Assembly (NCBI GenBank): GCA_029983505.1
Contig: JASBZK010000003.1
Location: forward strand, 25,888-89,887
Length of the DNA stretch: 64,000 nucleotides
Direction: 5' to 3'
DNA from: Porphyromonas sp.
GTDB taxonomy: Bacteria; Bacteroidota; Bacteroidia; Bacteroidales; Porphyromonadaceae
Shown piece after piece: positions 44,123 to 53,017 of the stretch. The notes beneath the pieces were generated by a model that saw only the letters and a program-made list of their open reading frames with translations, made no database searches and had not been told where the DNA came from. Numbering within the stretch: the stretch's first letter is position 1; each line of letters begins with the position of its first letter. A program made the translations under genes and the position numbers.

Positions 44123-45328
44123 TTATGACTCAGAGGTGCGAAAATTTGGTTTACCGATCCGCTTGGGATCCGGGTAAAAGGTGTAAATCACAAGGAGGAT
44201 AGCCGAGAGCCACAATAGAAGTTCGCCGCGCGGCAAGACTTGTCCACCCGGGATGATGACGAGAACCGCAAGAAGCCCGAGCGAAGCAGTAAAGAGCCAA
44301 AAGAGCAAGTCTTGGTAAAGCGTCCTTCCGGTCGTGTCTTTGCGGTAAAGCAAGGGAATGAGGAGAACCCAGAACGGGTGGTACAGGAGGAGGTTTTCGT
44401 TCGGGAACGTATGCGGGTGAGCGCTCAGGAAAGCAAGAAACCAGAGCGTGATGCCGAGGATGCCCATAACGGAGAAAAAGAGCGTCGCAATGAGGTTAAG
44501 AGTGAGCCTGTTGCTTTTCACAAAGAAGTAGATGACGAAAAGTGCTGCAACCAAGACCGAGAAGAAGAACCCCGGCCAGTAGAAACCACTCTGCGTTATG
44601 GTGTGCGTCTGCGGCAGCAGCTCCGTTTTGGATAGGACGATGGGGGCGCCGTCACTGTTGCGGGTGGCAGAGTCCATCTCTTTCATCAAAAGATCGGGGA
44701 GGTAGGCCGCATCTTTGGCGGTCATCTTTTCGTCTGACTGCGATCCGAGGCAGATGTCTGCCCCAAACGTGTACCACTGGGCGGACTCGCTTTTTTCTCT
44801 TGCCGCTTCGCGAAAGGTCGGGAAATCGGTCTCGTCGATGTGGTAGGTGAGACCGCCCGAAAACTTCTCGATGAGGTCTCTCGGACGGGTGGCACAGTTG
44901 TCGAAGAAAAAGTTGTACCGATACTGCGCATTTTCCGGACGGGCATTCCATTCGAGAAAAGCGAGGAAGTCTTCTGCTTCTTTTTCCGAGAGATTAAGTA
45001 CCTGCTCCGTGACCGATCTTCCGCCCGATCTGTAGTCTTCGAGGAACGCCTCCATCGGTGTGACCCCAAGCATATACAAGGGCTTACCGAGGATGAAGTT
45101 GAGGTAGAAGTTGGGCTGCTGCAGGGAGAAGTAGCCGTAGTTGAATACGTAGTCGTACCCCTCCTCTGGGATGCGGACACGGATGCCTGTATGACCGTAG
45201 AGGAAAAAGACCTCCTCATCAGTCGGTCCCGCAGTCAGAAGGCTGATCGTCGGCGAAGCCACTACGGAAACAGCGGCAGACAGAGAGAAGAGTACGAAAA
45301 GCAGGAGTCGGAGTATGGTCGATTTCAT
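44123..45328 (-). CDS. DUF4105 / Lnb-like membrane protein
   Basis: A 401-aa protein with a signal peptide, a periplasmic DUF4105 domain (residues 27-250) and about five C-terminal transmembrane segments. His46 in LYGHTGIRV and Cys145 in FFDNCATRPRD are the kind of His/Cys pair used by Lnb lipoprotein N-acyltransferases, whose N-terminal domain is in this family. A lipoprotein-acylation role is therefore plausible but not proven. It overlaps rsmF by 4 bp. Confidence 0.82.
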   Translation of the reverse strand: MKSTILRLLLFVLFSLSAAVSVVASPTISLLTAGPTDEEVFFLYGHTGIRVRIPEEGYDYVFNYGYFSLQQPNFYLNFILGKPLYMLGVTPMEAFLEDYRSGGRSVTEQVLNLSEKEAEDFLAFLEWNARPENAQYRYNFFFDNCATRPRDLIEKFSGGLTYHIDETDFPTFREAAREKSESAQWYTFGADICLGSQSDEKMTAKDAAYLPDLLMKEMDSATRNSDGAPIVLSKTELLPQTHTITQSGFYWPGFFFSVLVAALFVIYFFVKSNRLTLNLIATLFFSVMGILGITLWFLAFLSAHPHTFPNENLLLYHPFWVLLIPLLYRKDTTGRTLYQDLLFWLFTASLGLLAVLVIIPGGQVLPRGELLLWLSAILLVIYTFYPDPKRIGKPNFRTSES

Positions 45329-46725
45329 TTCAAACCTGAGATTCGGATGGGAAGGTGCGGGATGTCCTCACTCGTGAGCCGGGCGTTACGGACAGCCCAC
45401 TCTTTTGGGTAGAGGTTATTGATGCGGGTGCCGAGATGCTTGACGAGCGAGAGTGGCAGGCTCGAGTATGTAAGGAGGTAAAAACCCCTCTCCGGTGCAT
45501 CGATGACCGGAGTCCCTTTTTTAAGTATGGAGAGGGCTGTGTCTTCGTTTACCGCTATACGGGGGTAGGGAAGATCTTGGGAGAAAACGCCGCTTGTGAC
45601 CCATCCCTGAGACGGGATGAAGTCCTTTCCTTTCATCTCGCCAAGCGGGAGCCCGGCGGATCGTATGCGGATGCCTTTAGTGGCAGAGAGTAGGCTGAGG
45701 GTCTCCTGTCCTTTTGGGCTTAGGAGATTATAGACCCCGTTTGTGACAAGAAAAGAGTGGGGCAAGCCTTTGATCTCGTCCGGGGTGTGGAGCTTTTGCG
45801 GCTTCACCGGCTTAGAGGGCTTGGCGGACGCAGTTCGGGCGCACTTCCGGACCGCGAAGACAGAGAGCCCCTCAGAGCGCGTGAAGCCGGGCATAAAGCG
45901 GTAAACGCCTTTCCTTAGGAGGCAGAGGTCGTCGTAATCGGGGGTAAGAGTGACGAGCTCGAGGTCATAGTGCCCTTCGAGCCACGAGAGCTGCTCCTCG
46001 TTTTCTTTGGGGTTGAGCGTGCAAGTGCTATAGATCAGAAGCCCCCCTTCGGTAAGCATCTCCCAAGCGGAGGAGAGGATGTCCCTCTGGCGTGAGACAC
46101 AGAGCGAGACATTTGCTTGACTCCATTCGTCGATACTTGCGGGATCCTTTCGGAACATCCCTTCCCCCGAACACGGCGCGTCTACGAGTATGAGGTCGGC
46201 ACGCAGTCCGGATGCAGCCAAGGCTTCGGGCAGCGCCGATGTGACGATTGTCTCGTCACCGCCCCAGCGAAGGACGTTTTCCTGTAGTATCTTGGCTCTT
46301 TCGCTTATGGGTTCGTTGCAGATCAGTAGGGGTTCGGAGAGCGTCTCCCGTGGTGTGAAAAAATCCCTTAGGAGGGTGCTTTTGCCCCCCGGTGCCGCAC
46401 ACAGATCCAGAATGACTTCGGGCTTTTCTCCCTCGAGAAACTTGGCGATGAACATACTGCCGGCCTCCTGGACGTAGTAGGCCCCGACGTGCCAAAAAGG
46501 ATCGACTCCGAATACCGGTCTTTCGTCCGAGACGTACATTCCTTGTCCCGGGAGCCAGCTTACGCTTGTGCTTTCGTTTGAGAGAGGAGCTGCTTTGAGC
46601 CTGTTCGTCCTCACCGAAAGTACGGGCGCTTCGTCCTTTATGGTTCCGATGACGCGTGAAAAGAGTTCCGTGCCGAAAACGGCTCGAAACTCTCTCTCAA
46701 AATCTTCCGGCAACCGGTTAATCAC
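45325..46725 (-). CDS. rsmF: 16S rRNA (cytosine-C5)-methyltransferase, RsmF-like
   Basis: A 466-aa NOL1/NOP2/Sun-family m5C methyltransferase. SAM-binding DLCAAPGGKSTLLRD and the two active-site cysteines in VDAPCSGEGMF and YSTCTLNPKENE are present. The RsmF-type C-terminal extension (KDFIPSQGWVTSG, PUA-like end) distinguishes it from RsmB. It overlaps both neighbours by 4 bp, forming an operon DUF3078-rsmF-DUF4105-small membrane protein. Confidence 0.9.
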   Translation of the reverse strand: MINRLPEDFEREFRAVFGTELFSRVIGTIKDEAPVLSVRTNRLKAAPLSNESTSVSWLPGQGMYVSDERPVFGVDPFWHVGAYYVQEAGSMFIAKFLEGEKPEVILDLCAAPGGKSTLLRDFFTPRETLSEPLLICNEPISERAKILQENVLRWGGDETIVTSALPEALAASGLRADLILVDAPCSGEGMFRKDPASIDEWSQANVSLCVSRQRDILSSAWEMLTEGGLLIYSTCTLNPKENEEQLSWLEGHYDLELVTLTPDYDDLCLLRKGVYRFMPGFTRSEGLSVFAVRKCARTASAKPSKPVKPQKLHTPDEIKGLPHSFLVTNGVYNLLSPKGQETLSLLSATKGIRIRSAGLPLGEMKGKDFIPSQGWVTSGVFSQDLPYPRIAVNEDTALSILKKGTPVIDAPERGFYLLTYSSLPLSLVKHLGTRINNLYPKEWAVRNARLTSEDIPHLPIRISGLK

Positions 46726-48164
46726 AATTTGAAAGTAAATCCAAGACTGAAAATCTGGTTATACTGGAGCAGATTCTTGATCGTCTTAGGCTCATCCAAG
46801 ATTACACTGTCGTCAAAGCGGAGGTTCACTCCGAGCTTGACGCTGAAGAAGCGCGTGAGGGCGTAGTAGACGTTATTCTCAAACTCCGTCTCTATGTGCT
46901 TGTAGGAGGTGTTGTATAGGAGGCGGGACTCCCAATAGAGGTAGCTCGTGAAGTTCCAGATCAAGTTCGTGCGCAGAGTGGAGCCAATCCTGAAAAGATG
47001 GTTTTGCTCGGGCAGAAGCCCCACGCGTGCCTTGTCTATGTCATTTGCCCAAGTGTAGATCATCTGGGCGGACAGGGGCGAAAGGTTGGCCGTGAAGCGG
47101 AATCTGGCGAAAGGATCGCCCCTAAACTCCTTGAGGTCTATGTCGTACTTCATACCAATCCCGAGATCGACTTTCAATGGTGCGAAAGTCCGTGTCACGA
47201 GTACGTTGTCTGTGGAGTAATTATTGAGCAGCTGCGTACGCAACATCCCGTCTATGGTGTAAAACCAGTGGTCCGATGCCCGGAGCCCGAGGTTGCTGAT
47301 GATGGAGAAAATATCCTCTCCTATTTGGAGTTTCCTCTGCTCGGGATTCGTCTGCGTGAAGACGCCTACTTTGTACTCAAATTGATTGACCCACTTGACG
47401 CGATCTTTGGCATAGGTCGCGTCGAAAAACAGCCGTCCGTTGAGGTTGAGGTTGCTTTGCCCCCCCTTGTACCAGTTTGCCGAGATCTCGTTTTGCGCAA
47501 AATGCAGATCCATAAGGAAAGAGTGCTTCCAGTACTTTGGCGCGATCTCCTCGCCCTGTATTGCCGCCCCCTGCACCATAGCCGTTTTGTCCGTCCGGAC
47601 CTTGAAAGCCCCGTCATACGCTTTGCCGCTGATCCTCGAGTCGGACAGCTTGTCCTGCGGAAGTCCTTCGGTCGTGGCGATGACCATATCCGGATTCATA
47701 CGGAAAATATATTCCCGCAGACCCATTGCTTCTCTCCACATCTTTTGACTCTTCCCGAACTGCGTCTCCCCGATCCAATCTTTGGACGCCGCACTGAGGA
47801 TGTTCAGAGGCTCTGCTTGCGGGAAGAGTGTGCGGTTTGTCATCGAGGCTATGCTCCTGATTTGAGCTTCATTTTCTTTGAGGCTCAAAAGTTTGTCCAC
47901 ATCGAAAATCAGCGGAGCAAAGGACGTGACCCTGAATGTGTCGTACGTGCTATCTGAAGCGGGTCTTGTGAAAGGTGCCGTATAGATGGCTCTCGTGCCG
48001 GGCGAGAGATGGGTCAGGATATCGCTGCCCTGAAACATCCGCCACGCGAAGTTATTGTCCACATCCGTGCTTTGTGCCGATGCCGAACCCACTCCTGCCA
48101 TCGAGAGCAAGAGTGCTGCGGCAGTGCCGCTTATGGCGTTGCGCATATATTTTCTTTGTGTCAT
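46722..48164 (-). CDS. DUF3078 outer-membrane-type protein
   Basis: A 480-aa exported protein (signal peptide ending near SASAQS, residue 32) of the DUF3078 family. The FAQNEISANWYKGGQSNLN segment is characteristic, and the second half has the alternating strands and terminal Leu/Phe (FSLGFTFKL) expected of an outer-membrane beta-barrel. Function is unknown. It starts the operon that continues with rsmF, with which it overlaps by 4 bp. Confidence 0.85.
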   Translation of the reverse strand: MTQRKYMRNAISGTAAALLLSMAGVGSASAQSTDVDNNFAWRMFQGSDILTHLSPGTRAIYTAPFTRPASDSTYDTFRVTSFAPLIFDVDKLLSLKENEAQIRSIASMTNRTLFPQAEPLNILSAASKDWIGETQFGKSQKMWREAMGLREYIFRMNPDMVIATTEGLPQDKLSDSRISGKAYDGAFKVRTDKTAMVQGAAIQGEEIAPKYWKHSFLMDLHFAQNEISANWYKGGQSNLNLNGRLFFDATYAKDRVKWVNQFEYKVGVFTQTNPEQRKLQIGEDIFSIISNLGLRASDHWFYTIDGMLRTQLLNNYSTDNVLVTRTFAPLKVDLGIGMKYDIDLKEFRGDPFARFRFTANLSPLSAQMIYTWANDIDKARVGLLPEQNHLFRIGSTLRTNLIWNFTSYLYWESRLLYNTSYKHIETEFENNVYYALTRFFSVKLGVNLRFDDSVILDEPKTIKNLLQYNQIFSLGFTFKL

Positions 48165-48223
48165 ATCTTCTTGTGTCTATTCCCCGAAACTTGCAGGGGA
48201 GGGCATTTGTCTATTGGATAGTG

Positions 48224-48231
48224 CAAAGATA
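48224..48231 (-). promoter_or_regulatory. Putative -7 box for the DUF3078-rsmF operon
   Basis: Minus strand TATCTTTG followed by C, 60 bp before the DUF3078 start. It lies just past the end of the plsC-like gene. No -33 match. Confidence 0.5.
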
Positions 48232-48237
48232 GCCCTT

Positions 48238-48987
48238 TTATCCAAATTTTTGGGATTGCTCCCCGCCTCTTGCTTCTTCTGCCTTTAGGATACCGTCGAC
48301 CGTCCTAAGCATAGAGGTGACGTCGACAGTGCCGTCGTCGTCTCTAAAGTCGTCCGGGTGAAGTTCGGGGAAAAAATGGAGTTCAAGCCTTCCCGGTCTC
48401 GGCCAAAAACCGCGCTTAGGCAGCACGTCGTGCGCTCCACGGATATAGGCCGGAAGTATCGGGGCGCCTGTGTCCCCCGCTATCCGAAAGGCCCCTTTCT
48501 TCAGCCGTCCCACTCTCCCGTCTTCGCTTCGGGTCCCTTCGGGGAAAATCATGATGCTGTATCGGTCTTTAATGGCAGCCTCGGCGTAGTAGACTACTTC
48601 CATCGGCTTGGCGAGATTTACGAAAATAAATCCCGCCTTTTCGCAAGCCCAACCCACCACGGGGATTCGCCTCAAAGCTCCTTTCATCACCCACTTAAAC
48701 GGTCGGTCGAAGTAGCCGTACAGCAGGTAGATGTCGATTGCACTGGAGTGGTTGGGCGTGACGACGTACGATTTCCCGGGTTTGACGTGCTCTTTCCCGG
48801 AGACGCTCACGGGACAGAGTAGGAGGTACAGGGTCACCCTGCTCCAAATCCACCCCGGGTAGTAGGAGAAAATACGATCCCTCCCCAAGACAGATCCCGC
48901 CGCGGTTGTCACGGATGCAAGAATAGTCACCACTACGAGAATGGGTAAGACTATAATCACCAGATATAATCGATAGAGGTACTTCAT
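48238..48987 (-). CDS. plsC: 1-acyl-sn-glycerol-3-phosphate acyltransferase
   Basis: Acylates lysophosphatidic acid at sn-2 at the inner membrane. An N-terminal hydrophobic segment is followed by the HX4D motif NHSSAIDIYLLYG, then FIFVNL and FPEGTRSEDGR. The start is set at ATG 48987 (MKYLYRLYL), giving 249 aa; an upstream ATG at 49008 is possible. It lies 73 bp after the acyl-CoA ligase gene, which could provide or recycle acyl donors. Confidence 0.9.
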   Translation of the reverse strand: MKYLYRLYLVIIVLPILVVVTILASVTTAAGSVLGRDRIFSYYPGWIWSRVTLYLLLCPVSVSGKEHVKPGKSYVVTPNHSSAIDIYLLYGYFDRPFKWVMKGALRRIPVVGWACEKAGFIFVNLAKPMEVVYYAEAAIKDRYSIMIFPEGTRSEDGRVGRLKKGAFRIAGDTGAPILPAYIRGAHDVLPKRGFWPRPGRLELHFFPELHPDDFRDDDGTVDVTSMLRTVDGILKAEEARGGEQSQKFG

Positions 48988-49060
48988 AGTAAAAGGCGAT
49001 TGTGTCAAAGGAGGTTTCAGGAAGTGCTAAGACAGACTCTCAGCCGAGTGTGACCTGTGG

Positions 49061-50731
49061 TTACTTGACGAGGTAGCGCTTAATGCTCTGCTTCGGGGTC
49101 TTCTCGAAAGGCTCCTTGCGGTACTCAAACTCGTGAATCTTGGCATACGCCGGGAGCATTTGGTTCACCGTCTGCCTTGTCTTTTCGAGAAAAGCTTTGA
49201 TGGCGTCGTCGCCCACGATACCCTGTTTCTCGAGCCCTTCCACGTCGGGAATTACGACAGCCACGAAGCGGTGGTTGTCGCGCTGCACCATGATGCTCTC
49301 CATGATGCCGTCCTGCAAGTCGATTTTTTGCTCTATCTCTTCGGGGTAAACGTTCTGACCGTTGGAAGCGAGGAGCATGGTCTTCAGCCGTCCTTTGATG
49401 GTGAGCGTACCGTCTGCTTCCATTGTGCCGAGGTCACCTGTGTGCATCCAGCCATCGGCGGTAAATAAGTCCGAAGTGGCTTTCTCCAACTTATAATACC
49501 CGCGGCAGACATTCTCACCCCTTACCTGTATCTCTCCGACCTCTTCTCCGTCTATGACGCGTGTGTCGGCAATTCGAGCTTCGCACATCGAGTCGATATA
49601 AGCGCCCACGGAGCCCGGCTTGTAGTGCTTGTAGTAGGTGTAGCTGATGAGCGGTGCACACTCCGTCATACCATATCCTATGGTGTAGGGGAATCCGATT
49701 TTGGTGTAGAACTGTGCCACTTCGGGGTTCATGGCGGCTCCTCCGATCACGACCTGTTCGAGCCTTCCGCCCATCGTCTGCATCAGGGCGTCGTACACCT
49801 TTTTGTAGACCACTTTATTCAGCAGGGGGACGTTTTTGAGTACTTTGGCACTTCCCTTGGAGAGCTTGGGCAGAATGACGTTTTTGTAGATCTTCTCGAA
49901 AACGAGAGGGACGGAGAGCAGAAGGCGGGGTTTGACGCTCTTAAAGGCCTTGACGAGATTGGACGGGGTAGGCGGCACACCGAGGATGAAAGTGTGGGTT
50001 CCTACGGCCAAGGGCAGTAGGAAACTGAAGGCGCACCCAAACGCATGTGCATTCGGCAAAAATGCCAGCGTCGTGTCTCCTGCCGTAAGAACATTCATAG
50101 AGATGGCGTAGACGATATTGGCTACCATATTATTGGCCGAGAGGATCACGCCCTTGCTGAAGCCTGTCGTCCCTGAGGTATAGTTGATGACCATCGTGTC
50201 CTCATTGGAGAGGTCTGTGGGGTAGACGATGTCCTCCGGTGTGAACCCCTGCGGATAGCGCTCCGCAAAGAGCCTCTTCGCATCAAGAGCCTTTGCTTTC
50301 TCGTCCATAGTGAGGTCTCCGAGGACTTCGAGAGTCTTGATCCTGAGGGTGGCACGCACGAGGGGCATCTGCTCCGGGTGCAACATCTTGGCGTGTGCCG
50401 CGCCGGCAAAGGCCACCACGGAGTCGCTGTGGTTGATGATGTTATTGATGTCGTCCTCATGGAAGTCGGGGAGTATGGGGACGATGACGGCGCCATAAGT
50501 CACGACACCGATCCAGACCATACACCACTCGGCGCAATCTCGTCCGATGAGCGAGACTTTGTCGCCGCGTCCGACACCGAGTTGCTCAAGAAGCAGATGC
50601 ACTTTTGCCACTCCTTTGGCAAAGTCTGCGTAGCTGAAAGTTTCAGCGGTACCGTAATTCGTAAACGCCGGAGTGGCCCAGTATTCACGAAACGCCTCCC
50701 TGTAAATATCGTTGAATTTCTCCTTCTTCAT
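49061..50731 (-). CDS. Long-chain acyl-CoA/acyl-ACP ligase (AMP-binding)
   Basis: A 556-aa ANL-superfamily enzyme that activates fatty acids as acyl-adenylates. The AMP-binding motif INYTSGTTGFSKG is at about residue 193, then YGMTECAPLIS, and the hinge HTGDLGTMEADGTLTIKGR with a catalytic Lys near the C-terminus (FEKTPKQSIKRYL). The family resembles FadD/FAA1-like ligases of Bacteroidetes. The CoA or ACP acceptor cannot be told. A -7 box is at 50868-50875. Confidence 0.88.
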   Translation of the reverse strand: MKKEKFNDIYREAFREYWATPAFTNYGTAETFSYADFAKGVAKVHLLLEQLGVGRGDKVSLIGRDCAEWCMVWIGVVTYGAVIVPILPDFHEDDINNIINHSDSVVAFAGAAHAKMLHPEQMPLVRATLRIKTLEVLGDLTMDEKAKALDAKRLFAERYPQGFTPEDIVYPTDLSNEDTMVINYTSGTTGFSKGVILSANNMVANIVYAISMNVLTAGDTTLAFLPNAHAFGCAFSFLLPLAVGTHTFILGVPPTPSNLVKAFKSVKPRLLLSVPLVFEKIYKNVILPKLSKGSAKVLKNVPLLNKVVYKKVYDALMQTMGGRLEQVVIGGAAMNPEVAQFYTKIGFPYTIGYGMTECAPLISYTYYKHYKPGSVGAYIDSMCEARIADTRVIDGEEVGEIQVRGENVCRGYYKLEKATSDLFTADGWMHTGDLGTMEADGTLTIKGRLKTMLLASNGQNVYPEEIEQKIDLQDGIMESIMVQRDNHRFVAVVIPDVEGLEKQGIVGDDAIKAFLEKTRQTVNQMLPAYAKIHEFEYRKEPFEKTPKQSIKRYLVK

Positions 50732-50867
50732 GATGGTAATTTGTCGCTATGTCTTGTTTTGGTGGGGTCAGATGTCTTAATTAACTCTCGGAGCTGTCGG
50801 CAGTCCTTTTTATACGAAAGATGCTGTTGAGTACAGTCTCATTAATAATAGTGCTTGACTTCAAGGA

Positions 50868-50875
50868 CAAAAGTA
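50868..50875 (-). promoter_or_regulatory. Putative -7 box for the acyl ligase-plsC unit
   Basis: Minus strand TACTTTTG matches TAnnTTTG, 137 bp before the ligase start; no -33 match. Confidence 0.45.
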
Positions 50876-51002
50876 GCAAAAAATAGTGTATATCGGACTG
50901 TTTTTTGCTCACTTTGTGCTTAAATGAGCGTTTTTGTCCGTTTCTTCCGTCTTTTGCCTTTGACGCCCGAGCAAAAGTTGTCCTCTTTTCCGGTGGGAAC
51001 GG

Positions 51003-51082
51003 GGTACGGACCAAGAATATATTTTTGGTCTGTGTCTTTTAATGGCGTCGGTCTGTACCTTTTTCCGCTCTATGTCCGTATG
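51003..51082. repeat. Four-box 23-bp-pitch intergenic element, copy H
   Basis: Boxes begin at 51003, 51026, 51049 and 51072 with orientations + - - -. The + - spacer AGAATATATTTT is self-complementary. It lies in the 489-bp divergent gap 50732-51220 between the acyl ligase and pirin genes. Apart from the ligase -7 box I see nothing else there, and no clear promoter for pirin. Confidence 0.85.
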
Positions 51083-51220
51083 AAATTGATTCGCCGTCAG
51101 GGATGCAATTTATGCTTTTGAACAAAATCGGAAGTTACGGGTATTTATAATACAACGGAGACACATCGGTGTTCCTTCATTATCCCGATACCGTATTTAT
51201 AAATAAATAAGTCCTATTTT

Positions 51221-52093
51221 ATGAGCAAGCGTAAAGCGACAAAGATTGTAAGAGGTTCTCACGCCATAGACGGAGCCGGTGTTCACCTAACCCGCGTCCT
51301 CGGCAACCATACGATGTATGATTTTGACCCGTTCCTGATGCTCGACGGGTTCGACTCCACGAACCCCGAAGACTACATCAAAGGGTTCCCTTTTCATCCG
51401 CACCGCGGGATTGAGACGGTCACCTACCTCGTGAGCGGCACTATGGAGCACCAAGACTCTATGGGCAACAAAGGCGTCATCTCCGATGGCGACTGCCAGT
51501 GGATGACAGCCGGTAGCGGCATCATACACCAGGAGATGCCGAGCGCCTCTGAGCGGATGCTCGGGGCTCAGCTTTGGGTCAATCTGCCTAAGAAAGACAA
51601 GATGGCGGACCCCGCCTACGGAGACCTTCATGCGAAGGACATCCCCGTGGTCCAGGAAGACGGAGCAGTCGTGCGTGTCCTCTCCGGCAGCTACAAAGAG
51701 ACCAAAGGGTACTTCGTCCCCAAGTATGTGGACGTGACGTACATCGATTTCGAACTTGCGCCGGGCAAGGAGTTCACGTTTGAGGGCACGCCCAATGACG
51801 AAACCCTCTTCGTCTACCTCCTCGATGGCACGCTTGCCGTGAACGAAACCCTGGACGATTTTGAGAAGAAAGGTGCTGCCGTACTCTTCAAACCGTCGAC
51901 AGAGTCAGCAGGAGACAGGGACGAAGTCGTGTTTAAGGCAGGGGAAGACGGCGCACGACTGATCTTGCTCTCCGGCAAGCCCCTCAAAGAACCGATTGCG
52001 TGGGGCGGCCCCATCGTGATGAATACCCGGGAAGAGCTGATGAAAGCTTTCGATGAACTCAACGACGGGACTTTCATCAAGCACGCCCGCTGA
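51221..52093 (+). CDS. Pirin family protein
   Basis: A 290-aa bicupin of the pirin family. The N-terminal cupin has the metal motif FHPHRGIETVTYLVSG (His residues near 58-60), GDCQWMTAGSGIIHQEMP and a QLWVNLP segment; the C-terminal pirin domain starts near residue 175. Some bacterial pirins are quercetin dioxygenases or regulate metabolic enzymes; the role here is not evident from context. It is monocistronic and ends at the terminator at 52116-52161. Confidence 0.92.
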   Translation: MSKRKATKIVRGSHAIDGAGVHLTRVLGNHTMYDFDPFLMLDGFDSTNPEDYIKGFPFHPHRGIETVTYLVSGTMEHQDSMGNKGVISDGDCQWMTAGSGIIHQEMPSASERMLGAQLWVNLPKKDKMADPAYGDLHAKDIPVVQEDGAVVRVLSGSYKETKGYFVPKYVDVTYIDFELAPGKEFTFEGTPNDETLFVYLLDGTLAVNETLDDFEKKGAAVLFKPSTESAGDRDEVVFKAGEDGARLILLSGKPLKEPIAWGGPIVMNTREELMKAFDELNDGTFIKHAR

Positions 52094-52115
52094 TTACGCT
52101 CCGAGTGCCTACTAA

Positions 52116-52161
52116 AAAGCGACGAACCCTTCTCGTGTGGGGTTCGTCGCTTTCGGTTTTT
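52116..52161. terminator. Intrinsic terminator after pirin
   Basis: AAAGCGACGAACCC (52116-52129) pairs perfectly with GGGTTCGTCGCTTT (52140-52153), followed by a T run (52157-52161). An A run on the left side lets it serve the convergent lipoprotein gene too. Confidence 0.88.
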
Positions 52162-53017
52162 ATTTCTCCGTGCGGAGATGACTGCGGTAAAGTGCGTGGC
52201 GCTGCATGCGCTCCTCGAGGGTCTTTAGCTCCACATACGCGGCATAAAAGCGGTAGGTCTCGGTGACAGTCTCAGCCTCCGACGGGGTGAGGGCAAACTT
52301 TTGGACCTCCCTTCCGTCCCGCATCAGCGATAAAGTCAGGGGCTTTTTGTCGGAGGCGTTCAGCGCGATGAAGGAAGCAATGCGCTCGGAGCCTCTGAGG
52401 GAAAGGGTGAGACGCAGGCGTGTCTGACCGCCGGATGAGAAGAGGTAGTTGCGTCCTTTGTCGCTAATGGGTATCGTGTCGCTCACTTCGTATGCTCCGG
52501 TCTCCGGGACTTCCGCTCTCACGCTCGTGAAACGCACCGGACGGTCGCCGGTAGTGCCTACCACGATCTGCAGGCTTGCGTCGTGCCTGAGGAGCACATC
52601 CAGGAAGAGTTTGCCACGGGCGTCCCGAGGTTCATATCCCCGGTACCGCATTACCGTCTCGTCGTCGGGCAGTGTCGGGTGCTTGGAGCGGACGAAAAGG
52701 GGATCCATCCGAACTAAGAGCGCGGAGTCTGCCGCATATCGCTCGGCAAAGTCTGCGGAGTCCGCTTCACTCATCTTCAGACGTAATTGACGCGAGAGAT
52801 AAATGGCCTCCTTTCGGAGCGAGACCTCGGTGGGGTAGGCTTTATGCAGGCTGTCGAAGAGAAGGACGGCTCTCTCCTGATCCGCCCGTTCGTCGGAAGA
52901 GGAGAGTGTCCGGGCTTCAGAGAGGAGCGCTTCGGCCTCTTTATTGGAGCCGTCGCCCGAGCAGGAGCCGAGGAGGAAAGCGGCTGAGAGTACGAGGGAA
53001 AGGGTGCGGAGTGTCAT
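52160..53017 (-). CDS. Hypothetical lipoprotein
   Basis: A 285-aa protein with a lipoprotein signal (lipobox LGSC, Cys19). Residues 25-80 look like a TPR-like helical pair (AVLLFDSLHKAYPTEVSLRKEA), the middle is beta-rich, and the last 40 residues are a long charged helix (ETYRFYAAYVELKTLEERMQ). I do not recognise the family. It overlaps the glycosyltransferase gene by 4 bp, so it is cotranscribed with envelope-sugar and lipid A-type genes. Confidence 0.75.
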   Translation of the reverse strand: MTLRTLSLVLSAAFLLGSCSGDGSNKEAEALLSEARTLSSSDERADQERAVLLFDSLHKAYPTEVSLRKEAIYLSRQLRLKMSEADSADFAERYAADSALLVRMDPLFVRSKHPTLPDDETVMRYRGYEPRDARGKLFLDVLLRHDASLQIVVGTTGDRPVRFTSVRAEVPETGAYEVSDTIPISDKGRNYLFSSGGQTRLRLTLSLRGSERIASFIALNASDKKPLTLSLMRDGREVQKFALTPSEAETVTETYRFYAAYVELKTLEERMQRHALYRSHLRTEK

